NCBI GenBank assembly: GCA_008501655.1
Contig: QQUK01000093.1
Span: 1-28,321 of the forward strand
Reading direction: 5' to 3'
Origin: Calditrichota bacterium
Lineage (GTDB): Bacteria; Zixibacteria; MSB-5A5; GN15; FEB-12
DNA: 28,321 nucleotides
The translations under genes and the position numbers were made by a program. Below are positions 21,828 through 28,321 of the stretch, piece after piece. Within the stretch, counting starts at the first letter, position 1. Every line of letters begins with the position of its first letter. The notes beneath the pieces are model-generated. The model had not been told where the DNA came from, did no database searches, and saw nothing but the letters and a program-made list of their open reading frames with translations.

Positions 21828-23549
21828 TTACTGAACCTCCGGATTTTTAACTTTGTTCTTTTTAAAGAGAACATAGTCCAGGAGTGAGAATACTGAGAAG
21901 CAGGTCCAGTACAATACAAGTCCGGAAGCAAATGTTCTGAAGATAAAGCCCATAAATAGAGGCATGATATACATGAACATTTTATTCTGCTGGGTACCTC
22001 CACCCATTGTTACTTTTTGGGAGGCATACTGAGCAAGAACCATTATCAGAACTAAAACCATATATGGGTCGGTAAAAGATGCTGCTCCCCGGGAAAGATC
22101 ATCGATAAACCAGACAAACGGAGCATCCCGAAGGAGTATTGTAGAACGGAAAACAGCAAACAGAGCAAAAAACAGAGGCATCTGCGGGAGCATCGGAAGA
22201 CAGCCGGAGATAGGATTAACCCCGTGCTTTTTATACATCTTCATTGTTTCCTGATTCAGCTTCTGGGGGTCTTTAGCATGTTTTTTCTTGAGACCTTCAA
22301 GTTGCGGCTGAAGCTCTTTCATCGCCGCCATTGATTTGAAAGATTTCATCGAGAGCGGGAGTGTGATGATTTTTACCATAAGAGCAAAAAGGATAATTAC
22401 CAATCCGTAGTTTGGAACAAACTGATACATCTTAGGCAAAATCCACATAATCGGGATAGCAAACAACTTAATCAGCCATCCTATAAATGGTGTCGTGCCG
22501 ATGTCGAGGATATCTTCCAGATGAACTTCATAATTTTCCATTTGATTGTAATCAAGCGGTCCAACATAGATGTAAAAGCTATCGGACATTGCAACTACAT
22601 TTGCAAACGGCATATCAATAGAGACGTTGACCAATTTTTTATCGATTAAGTCACCATCATATTCTATTGTTTCAATTGAACCGGTTGCGGTGACTGATTC
22701 GGCGTCACGTGATTTTGGAATCATGACCGATGCAAAATACTTGGAATGAACTCCAGCCCAACGGGTTGTACCGTCGAGTGATTGACGCATCCGATTATCT
22801 TCGTAGTCATCTAATTTTTCAAATGAATCACCCTGATAGGTAACTGCCATCATCGCTTCATAGTCAGTGTTCGGCTGTGGTTCAGTGACACCGGGTGATG
22901 TGTTCCATACAAGTGAGTATTTACCGGTTAATCCCATTTTACCCGGTTCAACCAGTTCAAGAGCAAAACTATAATGATAAGAATCAGGGTGGAAGCGATA
23001 ATGACGTATGATAGCAGAACCATCGTCATTTTGGTATGTATAGGTTATATCAAAATTACTGTTTTTAGATTCATAGGTTCCGGGAGAAATATCGGATGTA
23101 AAGTAGGAATCAGAGGTTGAATATGTCCCGCCGGCAAAGCGTGCATCGGGTGTGACAGCATCAGCATTTGGAAGCATTTCTATTTTTCTGCCGTCACGAT
23201 AAAAATGTTCTTTTAAGAGAATCGATACCGGACCACCACCATGTGAGGAAAGGGTAACGATATATTTATTTGTTTCGACAACAACCGTGTCTGCGGCAAC
23301 AATTGAATCGATTGCTGGTTTGATATTTTCAGCGTTTGCAGCAGCCGGAATATCTGAATCGGGAATCTGACGAGTCTCGATTGAATCGGTGGTATAATCA
23401 TCAACCGGTTTGATTTCAGTTGAATCGACTATTTCAGTTTGTGGTTGAGGAGTTGCCGGTGTATATAATCCCAGAGCTTCCATGATCTGAAAATAAAAGA
23501 TGACAAATACACCTAATATGACAATCAGAATAATATTTTTTTTGTCCAA
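21828..23549 (-). CDS. yidC: Membrane protein insertase YidC
   Basis: A 573-aa protein, the long Gram-negative form. TM1 is at about 5-24, a Ser/Thr/Pro-rich linker and the large periplasmic P1 domain span about 30-345, and then five C-terminal helices follow. The conserved core has NYGLVIILFALMVKIITLPL, YKKHGVNPISGCLPMLPQMP and the final FSLLDYVLFKKNKVKNPEVQ. The positive residue in the second-helix groove is Lys (MVKIITLPLS) where E. coli has Arg366. It inserts and folds inner-membrane proteins alone or with SecYEG. It starts with TTG, is cotranscribed with rpmH, rnpA and yidD, and has a 73-bp gap to yidD. Confidence 0.97.
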   Translation of the reverse strand: MDKKNIILIVILGVFVIFYFQIMEALGLYTPATPQPQTEIVDSTEIKPVDDYTTDSIETRQIPDSDIPAAANAENIKPAIDSIVAADTVVVETNKYIVTLSSHGGGPVSILLKEHFYRDGRKIEMLPNADAVTPDARFAGGTYSTSDSYFTSDISPGTYESKNSNFDITYTYQNDDGSAIIRHYRFHPDSYHYSFALELVEPGKMGLTGKYSLVWNTSPGVTEPQPNTDYEAMMAVTYQGDSFEKLDDYEDNRMRQSLDGTTRWAGVHSKYFASVMIPKSRDAESVTATGSIETIEYDGDLIDKKLVNVSIDMPFANVVAMSDSFYIYVGPLDYNQMENYEVHLEDILDIGTTPFIGWLIKLFAIPIMWILPKMYQFVPNYGLVIILFALMVKIITLPLSMKSFKSMAAMKELQPQLEGLKKKHAKDPQKLNQETMKMYKKHGVNPISGCLPMLPQMPLFFALFAVFRSTILLRDAPFVWFIDDLSRGAASFTDPYMVLVLIMVLAQYASQKVTMGGGTQQNKMFMYIMPLFMGFIFRTFASGLVLYWTCFSVFSLLDYVLFKKNKVKNPEVQ

Positions 23550-23622
23550 TGTTCTATCCCTATATCTGTTTAAATCATTATCTTTCTTATTTACCTGACA
23601 AACTTCTCTTTATTCAACGAAA

Positions 23623-23892
23623 TTATTCAACCGGGTCGTATCCGCCGGCGTGCCACGGGTGGCATCGGAGCAGGCGTTTTCCTGCCATCATGCTCCCCTT
23701 AAATGCTCCATATTTCCTGAGGGCGTCTTCAGCATATCTCGAACAGGTCGGTTCAAAACGGCAGTTCTGACCGATTATAGGAGATAAGGTATAACGGTAT
23801 ATATAGATTAAAAATATGAGGGGGTAAGCTAAAAGGCTTGAGATTTTATGCCTTAGCGTTGATTCGGTCGAATAGTCGGCTGATTTCAGCAT
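23623..23892 (-). CDS. yidD: Membrane protein insertion efficiency factor YidD
   Basis: An 89-aa protein. All YidD signatures are present: LIYIYRYTLSPIIGQNCRFEP, then TCSRYAEDALRKYGAFKG and RLLRCHPWHAGGYDPV. It is a small amphipathic protein at the inner face of the membrane that helps YidC-dependent insertion. The N-terminal 15 residues overlap rnpA by 47 bp in another frame. No closer ATG or GTG start exists before the conserved region, so the overlap is taken as real. It lies between rnpA and yidC, the conserved order. Confidence 0.93.
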   Translation of the reverse strand: MLKSADYSTESTLRHKISSLLAYPLIFLIYIYRYTLSPIIGQNCRFEPTCSRYAEDALRKYGAFKGSMMAGKRLLRCHPWHAGGYDPVE

Positions 23893-24193
23893 CTAATTTC
23901 TCAACTGAGACTTTCTCGATTTCTTTATGAGGCAGAAAAACAATATGAACCGGTTTCACAAGTTTTTCTATATTAACTCTAATAGCCTCTTTGAAGCGTC
24001 GTTTGATTCTGTTTCTCTCAACGGCCGTTCCAAATTTTCTTCCCACCAATATAGCGGTTTTAAACTCAGTCGAGAAAGAAAAAAAAGTCAAAAAAGAATC
24101 CCCGGAAAGTTTCTCTCCTGATTCAAGTAATCCGTCTATGACAGGTTTACTTTTGAGGCTTTTACTCCGGGGTATACTATTTTTTGCGGGCAA
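23846..24193 (-). CDS. rnpA: Ribonuclease P protein component RnpA
   Basis: A 115-aa protein, normal length. The RNase P protein signature is AVERNRIKRRFKEAIR, with the RNR motif that contacts the RNA. The preceding FKTAILVGRKFGTAV strand is also typical. It binds the catalytic RNase P RNA and helps trim tRNA 5' leaders. The best start is a TTG at 24193, inside the last codons of rpmH (17-bp overlap); no ATG or GTG occurs before the conserved domain. This tight rpmH-rnpA overlap is known in several bacteria and couples their synthesis. Confidence 0.92.
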   Translation of the reverse strand: MPAKNSIPRSKSLKSKPVIDGLLESGEKLSGDSFLTFFSFSTEFKTAILVGRKFGTAVERNRIKRRFKEAIRVNIEKLVKPVHIVFLPHKEIEKVSVEKLDAEISRLFDRINAKA

Positions 24194-24329
24194 CTTTAAC
24201 AGTTAATCTTTTTCTGCCTTTAGCACGGCGACGGGCTAAAACTCTGCGTCCGCCTTTCGTAGCCATTCTGGCTCTAAAACCGTGATCGTTTAATTTCTTA
24301 CGATTCGAAGGTTGAAATGTTCTTTTCAT
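24177..24329 (-). CDS. rpmH: 50S ribosomal protein L34
   Basis: A 50-aa protein found by direct translation: MKRTFQPSNRKKLNDHGF, then RARMATKGGRRVLARRRAKG and RKRLTVKVARKK. It is an almost textbook L34 with a short C-terminal extension. An AAGGAAG ribosome site lies upstream of the ATG. It is the first gene of the rpmH-rnpA-yidD-yidC operon and has a strong promoter at 24361-24388. In many bacteria dnaA lies just upstream of this gene on the opposite strand; here that place is taken by dinD. Confidence 0.97.
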   Translation of the reverse strand: MKRTFQPSNRKKLNDHGFRARMATKGGRRVLARRRAKGRKRLTVKVARKK

Positions 24330-24360
24330 ATCTTTTGTACTTCCTTAAATTTAGCCCGAT

Positions 24361-24388
24361 AATATAAACAAAATTCAACTTTCGTCAA
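24361..24388 (-). promoter_or_regulatory. Promoter of the rpmH operon
   Basis: On the - strand TTGACG (24383-24388) and TATATT (24361-24366) are 16 bp apart, with TATATT ending 31 bp before the rpmH ATG. Near-consensus sigma-70 type elements, in the right place for a highly expressed ribosomal gene. Confidence 0.72.
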
Positions 24389-24452
24389 GGGTTATTAATT
24401 TTACTGGTACATTTCATCTCATTTTTGTATCTTTGACAAAAGGGAGTAGAGT

Positions 24453-25298
24453 ATGAAAAAAGAGATAATACAAAAATTACATACCAGATTTGAAGATTTT
24501 GCTCATTCTGCTGAGGATGGAGTAGAATTCTGGTTTGCTCGAGACCTGCAACAACTGTTAGGCTACTCAAAATGGCAGAATTTTTCTACTGTAATACTAA
24601 AAGCAATAAATGCATGTATAAAATCGGGGCAGGAGAAATCAGACCATTTTACCGGAGTCAGTAAAATGGTCGATATTGGTTCCAATACAAAACGGGAAAT
24701 TGATGATATTATATTAACCCGTTATGCCTGTTATCTTATTGCCCAGAACGGAGATCCAAACAAAGTAGAGATTGCTTTTGCTCAAACTTATTTTGCTGTA
24801 CAAACTCGTAAACAGGAAATTATTGAGAAGCGTATTGCAGAAATCGAACGTCTTGAAGCTCGCAAGAAACTAACAAACTCAGAAAAGGAACTGTCTCAAG
24901 TTATATTTGAACGGGTCAAGGATGAGCGAAGTTTTGCCAGAATCAGGAGTAAAGGTGACTCAGCACTTTTTGGCGGAAAATCGACCAGTCAAATGAAACA
25001 GAAATTGAAAATTCCTAAAAACAGACCTCTTGCTGATTTTTTACCAACAATTACAATTAAAGCAAAAGATTTTGCTAATGAGATAACGAATTTTAATATA
25101 AATAAAGAGAATCTCATATCGGAAACAGGGATATCTGCTGAACATGTAAAAAACAATGAGGATGTCAGGAAATTACTTACTGATAGAAATATTACCCCTG
25201 AAGAACTTCCACCAGCTGAAGATGCACAGAAAGTTGCTCGAAGATTAAAATCTGATGAAAAGAAAATAGCTAAAGAAAAATCAAAAAAGAAGAAGTAA
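24453..25298 (+). CDS. dinD: DNA damage-inducible protein D (DinD), BRO-N domain
   Basis: A 281-aa protein, the usual length for DinD. The N-terminal BRO-N-like domain has FWFARDLQQLLGYSKWQNF (about 27-45), then HFTGVSKMVDIGSNTKREIDD and LTRYACYLIAQNGDPNK. The C-terminal half has KSTSQMKQKLKIPKNRPLAD, ending in a Lys-rich tail. In E. coli DinD is LexA-controlled and inhibits RecA filament activity. AAAGGGAG precedes the ATG. I see no clear LexA operator upstream, but the operator of this phylum is unknown. A methyltransferase gene follows 7 bp later. BRO-N proteins often travel with mobile DNA, but no other mobile genes are nearby. Confidence 0.92.
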   Translation: MKKEIIQKLHTRFEDFAHSAEDGVEFWFARDLQQLLGYSKWQNFSTVILKAINACIKSGQEKSDHFTGVSKMVDIGSNTKREIDDIILTRYACYLIAQNGDPNKVEIAFAQTYFAVQTRKQEIIEKRIAEIERLEARKKLTNSEKELSQVIFERVKDERSFARIRSKGDSALFGGKSTSQMKQKLKIPKNRPLADFLPTITIKAKDFANEITNFNINKENLISETGISAEHVKNNEDVRKLLTDRNITPEELPPAEDAQKVARRLKSDEKKIAKEKSKKKK

Positions 25299-25305
25299 TA
25301 GTTTT

Positions 25306-25953
25306 ATGTTCTCTTACGACAAAAAATATAGCTCCCATTCTGCAGTATTCGGGGAGAACCCGGAAAAAATCTTAGTCGACCATTTTAAGAAAATCGAAAA
25401 CTCAAAACCGGTTCTTGATATTGGTGCCGGTCAGGGGAGACACGCGCTCTTTCTTGCTGAAAACGGGTATGCAGTCGAAGCTCTGGAGCCTTCAGAAGTC
25501 GGGATTAAACAGATGGAGCAGGTGTCTTCAGAAAAATCACTTCCTCTCTTTTTAACTCATGCTGATATAAAAACTTTTGAAGCAAAAGCTGATGCGTATT
25601 CAGCGGTTCTGCTATTCGGGATTTTACAGGTGTTACCCCGTGAGGAGATAGAGGACCTTCTTCAGTCAATAAAGAAATGGACTTCACTCGGTTCGATGAT
25701 TTTTGTCATCGCTTTTTCAACTGAAGAACCATCCTATGCAAAACATAAACAGGATGATAAAGAGGTCGGAAAACATTCGTATCTAGATGCCAAAGGATTC
25801 CTCCGGACGTATCTGGAGCCGAATGAGATTCTCCAGCTGTTTGCAGATTATGAGGTTGTACATCATGATGAACATCTGACCGAAGCGCATCATCATGGGG
25901 ACGGCAATATTCACCGTCATGCGGTGATTGAAGCGGTTTTTCGGGTGCAATAA
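25306..25953 (+). CDS. Class I SAM-dependent methyltransferase (TehB-like)
   Basis: A 215-aa protein. Motif I is VLDIGAGQGRHALFLAENGY (about 40-59), followed by the acidic motif II end VEALEPSEVG and a motif IV region YSAVLLFGILQVLPREE. This is the Rossmann-like SAM fold of the TehB/UbiE group of small-molecule methyltransferases. The substrate cannot be read from the sequence. The C-terminus is rich in histidine (DEHLTEAHHHGDGNIHRH), which may bind metal. It begins 7 bp after dinD, so the two are co-transcribed and the methyltransferase may share DNA-damage control. Confidence 0.85.
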   Translation: MFSYDKKYSSHSAVFGENPEKILVDHFKKIENSKPVLDIGAGQGRHALFLAENGYAVEALEPSEVGIKQMEQVSSEKSLPLFLTHADIKTFEAKADAYSAVLLFGILQVLPREEIEDLLQSIKKWTSLGSMIFVIAFSTEEPSYAKHKQDDKEVGKHSYLDAKGFLRTYLEPNEILQLFADYEVVHHDEHLTEAHHHGDGNIHRHAVIEAVFRVQ

Positions 25954-25956
25954 AAA

Positions 25957-25977
25957 AAGCGAGGGGGAACCTCGCTT
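25957..25977. terminator. Terminator between the convergent methyltransferase and Cys/His-rich protein genes
   Basis: AAGCGAGG and CCTCGCTT form an 8-bp stem with a 5-base loop. On the - strand it is followed by seven consecutive Ts, counting the stem end, so it best terminates the gene starting at 26502. On the + strand only CTT follows, so it is weaker in that direction. Confidence 0.85.
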
Positions 25978-26004
25978 CTTAAACTCTAACTTCAGAAACT
26001 CTAC

Positions 26005-26502
26005 TTAGTGATTGTGTCCTGCATGAGGATCTTTTTCACCCATAGCTTCCATCATCTTTGCCATCTCTTTGTCATTTTTGTCAGCCCATTTGTGAACTTC
26101 AGCGACGACTTCAGCATTATCAGATGTGAACAGAACAATACCGCCATTTTGGGTTTCGACTTTTTCATACTTTAAGCCTTTGGCAAAAATCATATTTAAT
26201 GCTTCGCAGCTTCCGCAAAGTTGCAGTTTTTCACCGGCCATAAGTTTTTCGCCGTTTGCCTGCATAGCAGCATCAGCTTTTTGATATGCATCCAGATACT
26301 GCGGTTTAACAGCACATGTTGAGAGAACACCGTTTGAAATTTTGTGCTGTTCCCAGGTCATGTTCTCCATGAGACCTTTTGATGCTGCGATCGGTTTACA
26401 CATTTCGCAGTTTGCCATATCATACCACATCTCACCAGCGGTGAGGATGCTGAATGTACAGAGCATGAGGACGGCTAAAAGAATCGCCATCGGTTTTTTC
26501 AT
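26005..26502 (-). CDS. Small exported Cys/His-rich protein, putative metal-binding, unknown function
   Basis: A 165-aa protein from the ATG at 26502, which has an AAAGGAGA ribosome site and a clean signal peptide (MKKPMAILLAVLMLCTFS, cut near residue 22). The frame is open upstream to 26607, but that stretch is not protein-like. The mature part has two CxxC pairs (C32/C35 in NCEMCKP, C96/C99 in LCGSCEA), a single Cys63 and a C-terminal DPHAGHNH tail. Metal or redox chemistry in the periplasm is plausible. No family recognised. It is a single-gene unit with its own terminator (25957-25977). Confidence 0.75.
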   Translation of the reverse strand: MKKPMAILLAVLMLCTFSILTAGEMWYDMANCEMCKPIAASKGLMENMTWEQHKISNGVLSTCAVKPQYLDAYQKADAAMQANGEKLMAGEKLQLCGSCEALNMIFAKGLKYEKVETQNGGIVLFTSDNAEVVAEVHKWADKNDKEMAKMMEAMGEKDPHAGHNH

Positions 26503-26607
26503 GATTTGTTTCTCCTTTGTTATTTTATCTCCTGTGAGTACTACAGTAATAAATATACGATAAACCGTTTTTGAAACGCAATCACAATTTGGATATATTT
26601 GACCCAT

Positions 26608-26643
26608 AAAAAAAATACCGCAGAGTTAACTCACTCTGCGGTA
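26608..26643 (-). terminator. Intrinsic terminator of the M1-like protein gene
   Basis: On the - strand TACCGCAGAG and CTCTGCGGTA form a 10-bp stem with an 8-base loop, followed by a run of eight Ts. It begins 22 bp after the M1-like stop codon. Confidence 0.93.
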
Positions 26644-26665
26644 TCGAGATAATTATTTGCAGCGG

Positions 26666-28321
26666 CTATTTTTTCTTCACATTTTCAGAACATAAGACAG
26701 AAAAGAGTTCATTAAAGACGACATTTTTCGGTTCAAAATCAAATGGTCCGAATTTTATTGAGGTGGTTTCTTTTGTAATGATTTCCCTCTTTAACACTGT
26801 ATTCCCGTCTGCACTTGAAAAACTGAATACAACAGGATAAATGAATTCGTCGCCAGCTTTGGAAGTTTGAATATTCATATCCACAAAATGCTTATCCCCA
26901 CCGGATTGAACCGAATAGGTTACATCAAAATGAGGTATTTTATAATCAAAGACCCATTGATTGAAAAACCAATCAAGATCCTCGCCGTAGTATTGTTCTG
27001 CAAGATTTACAATATCTTCATTTGTAAAAATTTTATTGTTCGTCAAAAGACAGAGTCGATGGAAAAACTTGTTAAAATTATCGGGAGATCCGGTTTCCAG
27101 ATCGACCATGAGGATCCGGAGCATATGCATCAGCCATGCCCCTTTGTTGGTCAGATTGATATCTTTTGCACGTTTGCCGAGATAGATCGGTCTGAGCATG
27201 TTATGTGAATCATATTTTTCAAGTGAATCTCTGCGTAGAGCTAAGTTTGAATAAAAAGCTTTCTCATCAAGGGATTGGATGAACATAAGAGAGAGATATT
27301 CCGGTGCTGCATACTCGAGCCAATTCTCTCTTTCGGTTTTTGTCTGCATCAGGTTACCAAACCATTGTTTTGCCATTGAGTGTCCGGTAAAAATATTAAA
27401 TCCGCCTAATGCGTTGGTATAACCAGGTTCATAGCAGAGAACCTGCGGAACCTGAACCATCCCCGGCATACTGGTAAAGCCAGCCGGATAAACATTTATA
27501 TTAAATGTACCGATCGGTGCCCCGACTTTGCCGGTCATAAAGTTAAACGCGCTTATGATAGAGGAATCATAAATAGCATCAGGAACATAGCACTCGATCT
27601 GTTTTGTAATCGCTTTTGATTTAATAATATTGATAGGGATACCAAGATCCGAAGTAAAACTTATTGTATCAAAGTTTGTTGCCATTCCCTGATAATAAAA
27701 AGTCTTATACAATTGTTGCAGCTCTACCTGAAATTTTTCGAATTTACCATCTTTTGAAATTTCTCCCATTCCGGGCATGATGTAATTATATCCTTTTTGC
27801 ACATGAAATGTAAAACTATGTTCTACCGGAATACGATTATCTACATACGGCAGAGGGTAGTCGTAGTTTTTACCGTCATACCAATAGGTAACAGTCAGGG
27901 TATCACCTTTTTTGGCATATTCGGGAAGTATCAAACCAACAAACTTAAAATCATTTCTTCTATGGTAATCTACGGTTTTTCCATTTACATAAATGGAATC
28001 GATATTAAGATTGTAGTGGAGGAAAGTATTTACAAAACGGAGACTGTCAGCATCAACGACAATCTGCATATCAGCTCGTGCTGATTCGATTCTCTGACCG
28101 TCGAGACCGGTTAAATATATATCAGCAGTATAGCCAAGTGGTGTTGTCTGATAGTTAGCTGTGGATAAATCAAAGTTTGACTGCTCGGTTGTAATATCTG
28201 CAGGAAGTGCAACCGGATATGTCATAGCAAAATCGTTTGGTTCAAATTCATAACCAACTTCAACCGGAAAAGGTCTGTTCGGGTCGTATAAAAAGTTATA
28301 CCGGTTAAAATCAATCCAGAA
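26666..28321 (-). CDS. M1-peptidase-like protein with lost active site, C-terminal part (5' end outside window)
   Basis: The frame stays open past the ATG at 28225 to the window edge (residues FWIDFNRYNFLYDPNRP and on), so the true start lies beyond. At least 551 residues are present. An N-terminal beta-sandwich-like region is followed by a gluzincin-like domain with GHSMAKQWFGNL and WLEYAAPEYLSL. In active M1 aminopeptidases these read HExxHQWFGN and WLNEGFAEYLS. Here the catalytic Glu (Ser), the second zinc His (Lys) and the third ligand Glu (Tyr) are all replaced, and the GAMEN exopeptidase loop is not seen. It is likely a non-catalytic scaffold. In Bacteroidetes such domains can be fused to ABC permeases; whether that holds here cannot be seen. 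Confidence 0.78.
   Translation of the reverse strand, partial: FWIDFNRYNFLYDPNRPFPVEVGYEFEPNDFAMTYPVALPADITTEQSNFDLSTANYQTTPLGYTADIYLTGLDGQRIESARADMQIVVDADSLRFVNTFLHYNLNIDSIYVNGKTVDYHRRNDFKFVGLILPEYAKKGDTLTVTYWYDGKNYDYPLPYVDNRIPVEHSFTFHVQKGYNYIMPGMGEISKDGKFEKFQVELQQLYKTFYYQGMATNFDTISFTSDLGIPINIIKSKAITKQIECYVPDAIYDSSIISAFNFMTGKVGAPIGTFNINVYPAGFTSMPGMVQVPQVLCYEPGYTNALGGFNIFTGHSMAKQWFGNLMQTKTERENWLEYAAPEYLSLMFIQSLDEKAFYSNLALRRDSLEKYDSHNMLRPIYLGKRAKDINLTNKGAWLMHMLRILMVDLETGSPDNFNKFFHRLCLLTNNKIFTNEDIVNLAEQYYGEDLDWFFNQWVFDYKIPHFDVTYSVQSGGDKHFVDMNIQTSKAGDEFIYPVVFSFSSADGNTVLKREIITKETTSIKFGPFDFEPKNVVFNELFSVLCSENVKKK

Noticed and set aside
22705..22712. TCACGTGA core inside yidC as a third parS site.
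   Set aside because: Only the inner 8 bp match; the outer bases of the parS palindrome do not.
24330..24452. Origin of replication in the rpmH-dinD divergent gap.
   Set aside because: This is a common place for oriC, but no DnaA-box-like sequences are seen in these 123 bp; they hold the rpmH promoter and the dinD leader.
24453..25298. dinD as part of a prophage.
   Set aside because: BRO-N domains occur in phages, but no integrase, structural gene, att site or tRNA is nearby and the gene is of full cellular DinD type.
26503..26607. 35-residue upstream extension of the Cys/His-rich exported protein.
   Set aside because: A good ribosome site and a clean signal peptide start at 26502; the upstream residues are not protein-like.
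28160..28168. A perfect DnaA box (TGTGGATAA) inside the M1-like gene.
   Set aside because: Isolated, within coding sequence and with no companion boxes or AT-rich flank; about 0.2 chance hits are expected in the window.

Overview
The window is about 28 kb of a bacterial chromosome. The gene set suggests a Gram-negative member of the FCB group: a TonB-dependent receptor with a carboxypeptidase-like N-terminal domain, a HmuY-type lipoprotein, a YidC with a large periplasmic domain, lipoprotein signals and bactofilin. A poorly sampled phylum such as Zixibacteria, Cloacimonadota or Marinimicrobia is possible, but the phylum is inference and no rRNA gene is present to settle it. I saw no tRNA, rRNA, CRISPR array, insertion sequence or phage module.

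Layout. (1) 1-8297, + strand: the 3' part of a divergent ketol-acid reductoisomerase; a putative haem-uptake pair (TonB-dependent receptor plus a lipoprotein with two HmuY-like domains) closed by a clear terminator; a HEAT-repeat/cyclophilin fusion translationally coupled to an exported protein; a GNAT acetyltransferase; and a small membrane protein. (2) 8299-14028, - strand: YiiX-like hydrolase, Zn-ribbon protein, IscU-like scaffold, DUF58 protein, isoaspartyl peptidase, an unknown membrane protein and a MoxR ATPase. The gaps between these genes are packed with several families of hairpin repeats. (3) 14029-14340: a 312-bp gene-free stretch with four DnaA-box-like 9-mers, three of them spaced exactly 20 bp apart. 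I propose it as oriC. (4) 14341-24329, - strand: the classical origin-region cluster. In transcription order it is rpmH, rnpA, yidD, yidC, mnmE, a DinB-fold gene, mnmG, rsmG, parA, parB, an M23 peptidase and a bactofilin. Two perfect parS sites flank mnmG, one of them inside rsmG. No dnaA gene lies next to rpmH. (5) 24453-25953, + strand: dinD and a SAM methyltransferase, divergent from rpmH. (6) 26005-28321, - strand: a small Cys/His-rich exported protein, and the C-terminal part of an M1-peptidase-like protein whose zinc-binding and catalytic residues are lost.

How it fits together. Region 4 joins replication and segregation (putative oriC, parS, ParA/ParB), tRNA and rRNA modification (MnmE/MnmG/RsmG), membrane-protein insertion (YidC/YidD) and cell shape (bactofilin plus LytM-type peptidase). 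The placement of the bactofilin/M23 pair between parAB and the putative origin suggests a link between the cell-wall cytoskeleton and origin segregation. The most distinctive non-coding signal is the set of hairpin repeats in 8.95-13.0 kb and at 21.7 kb. Their stems change in compensating pairs while the loops stay fixed.
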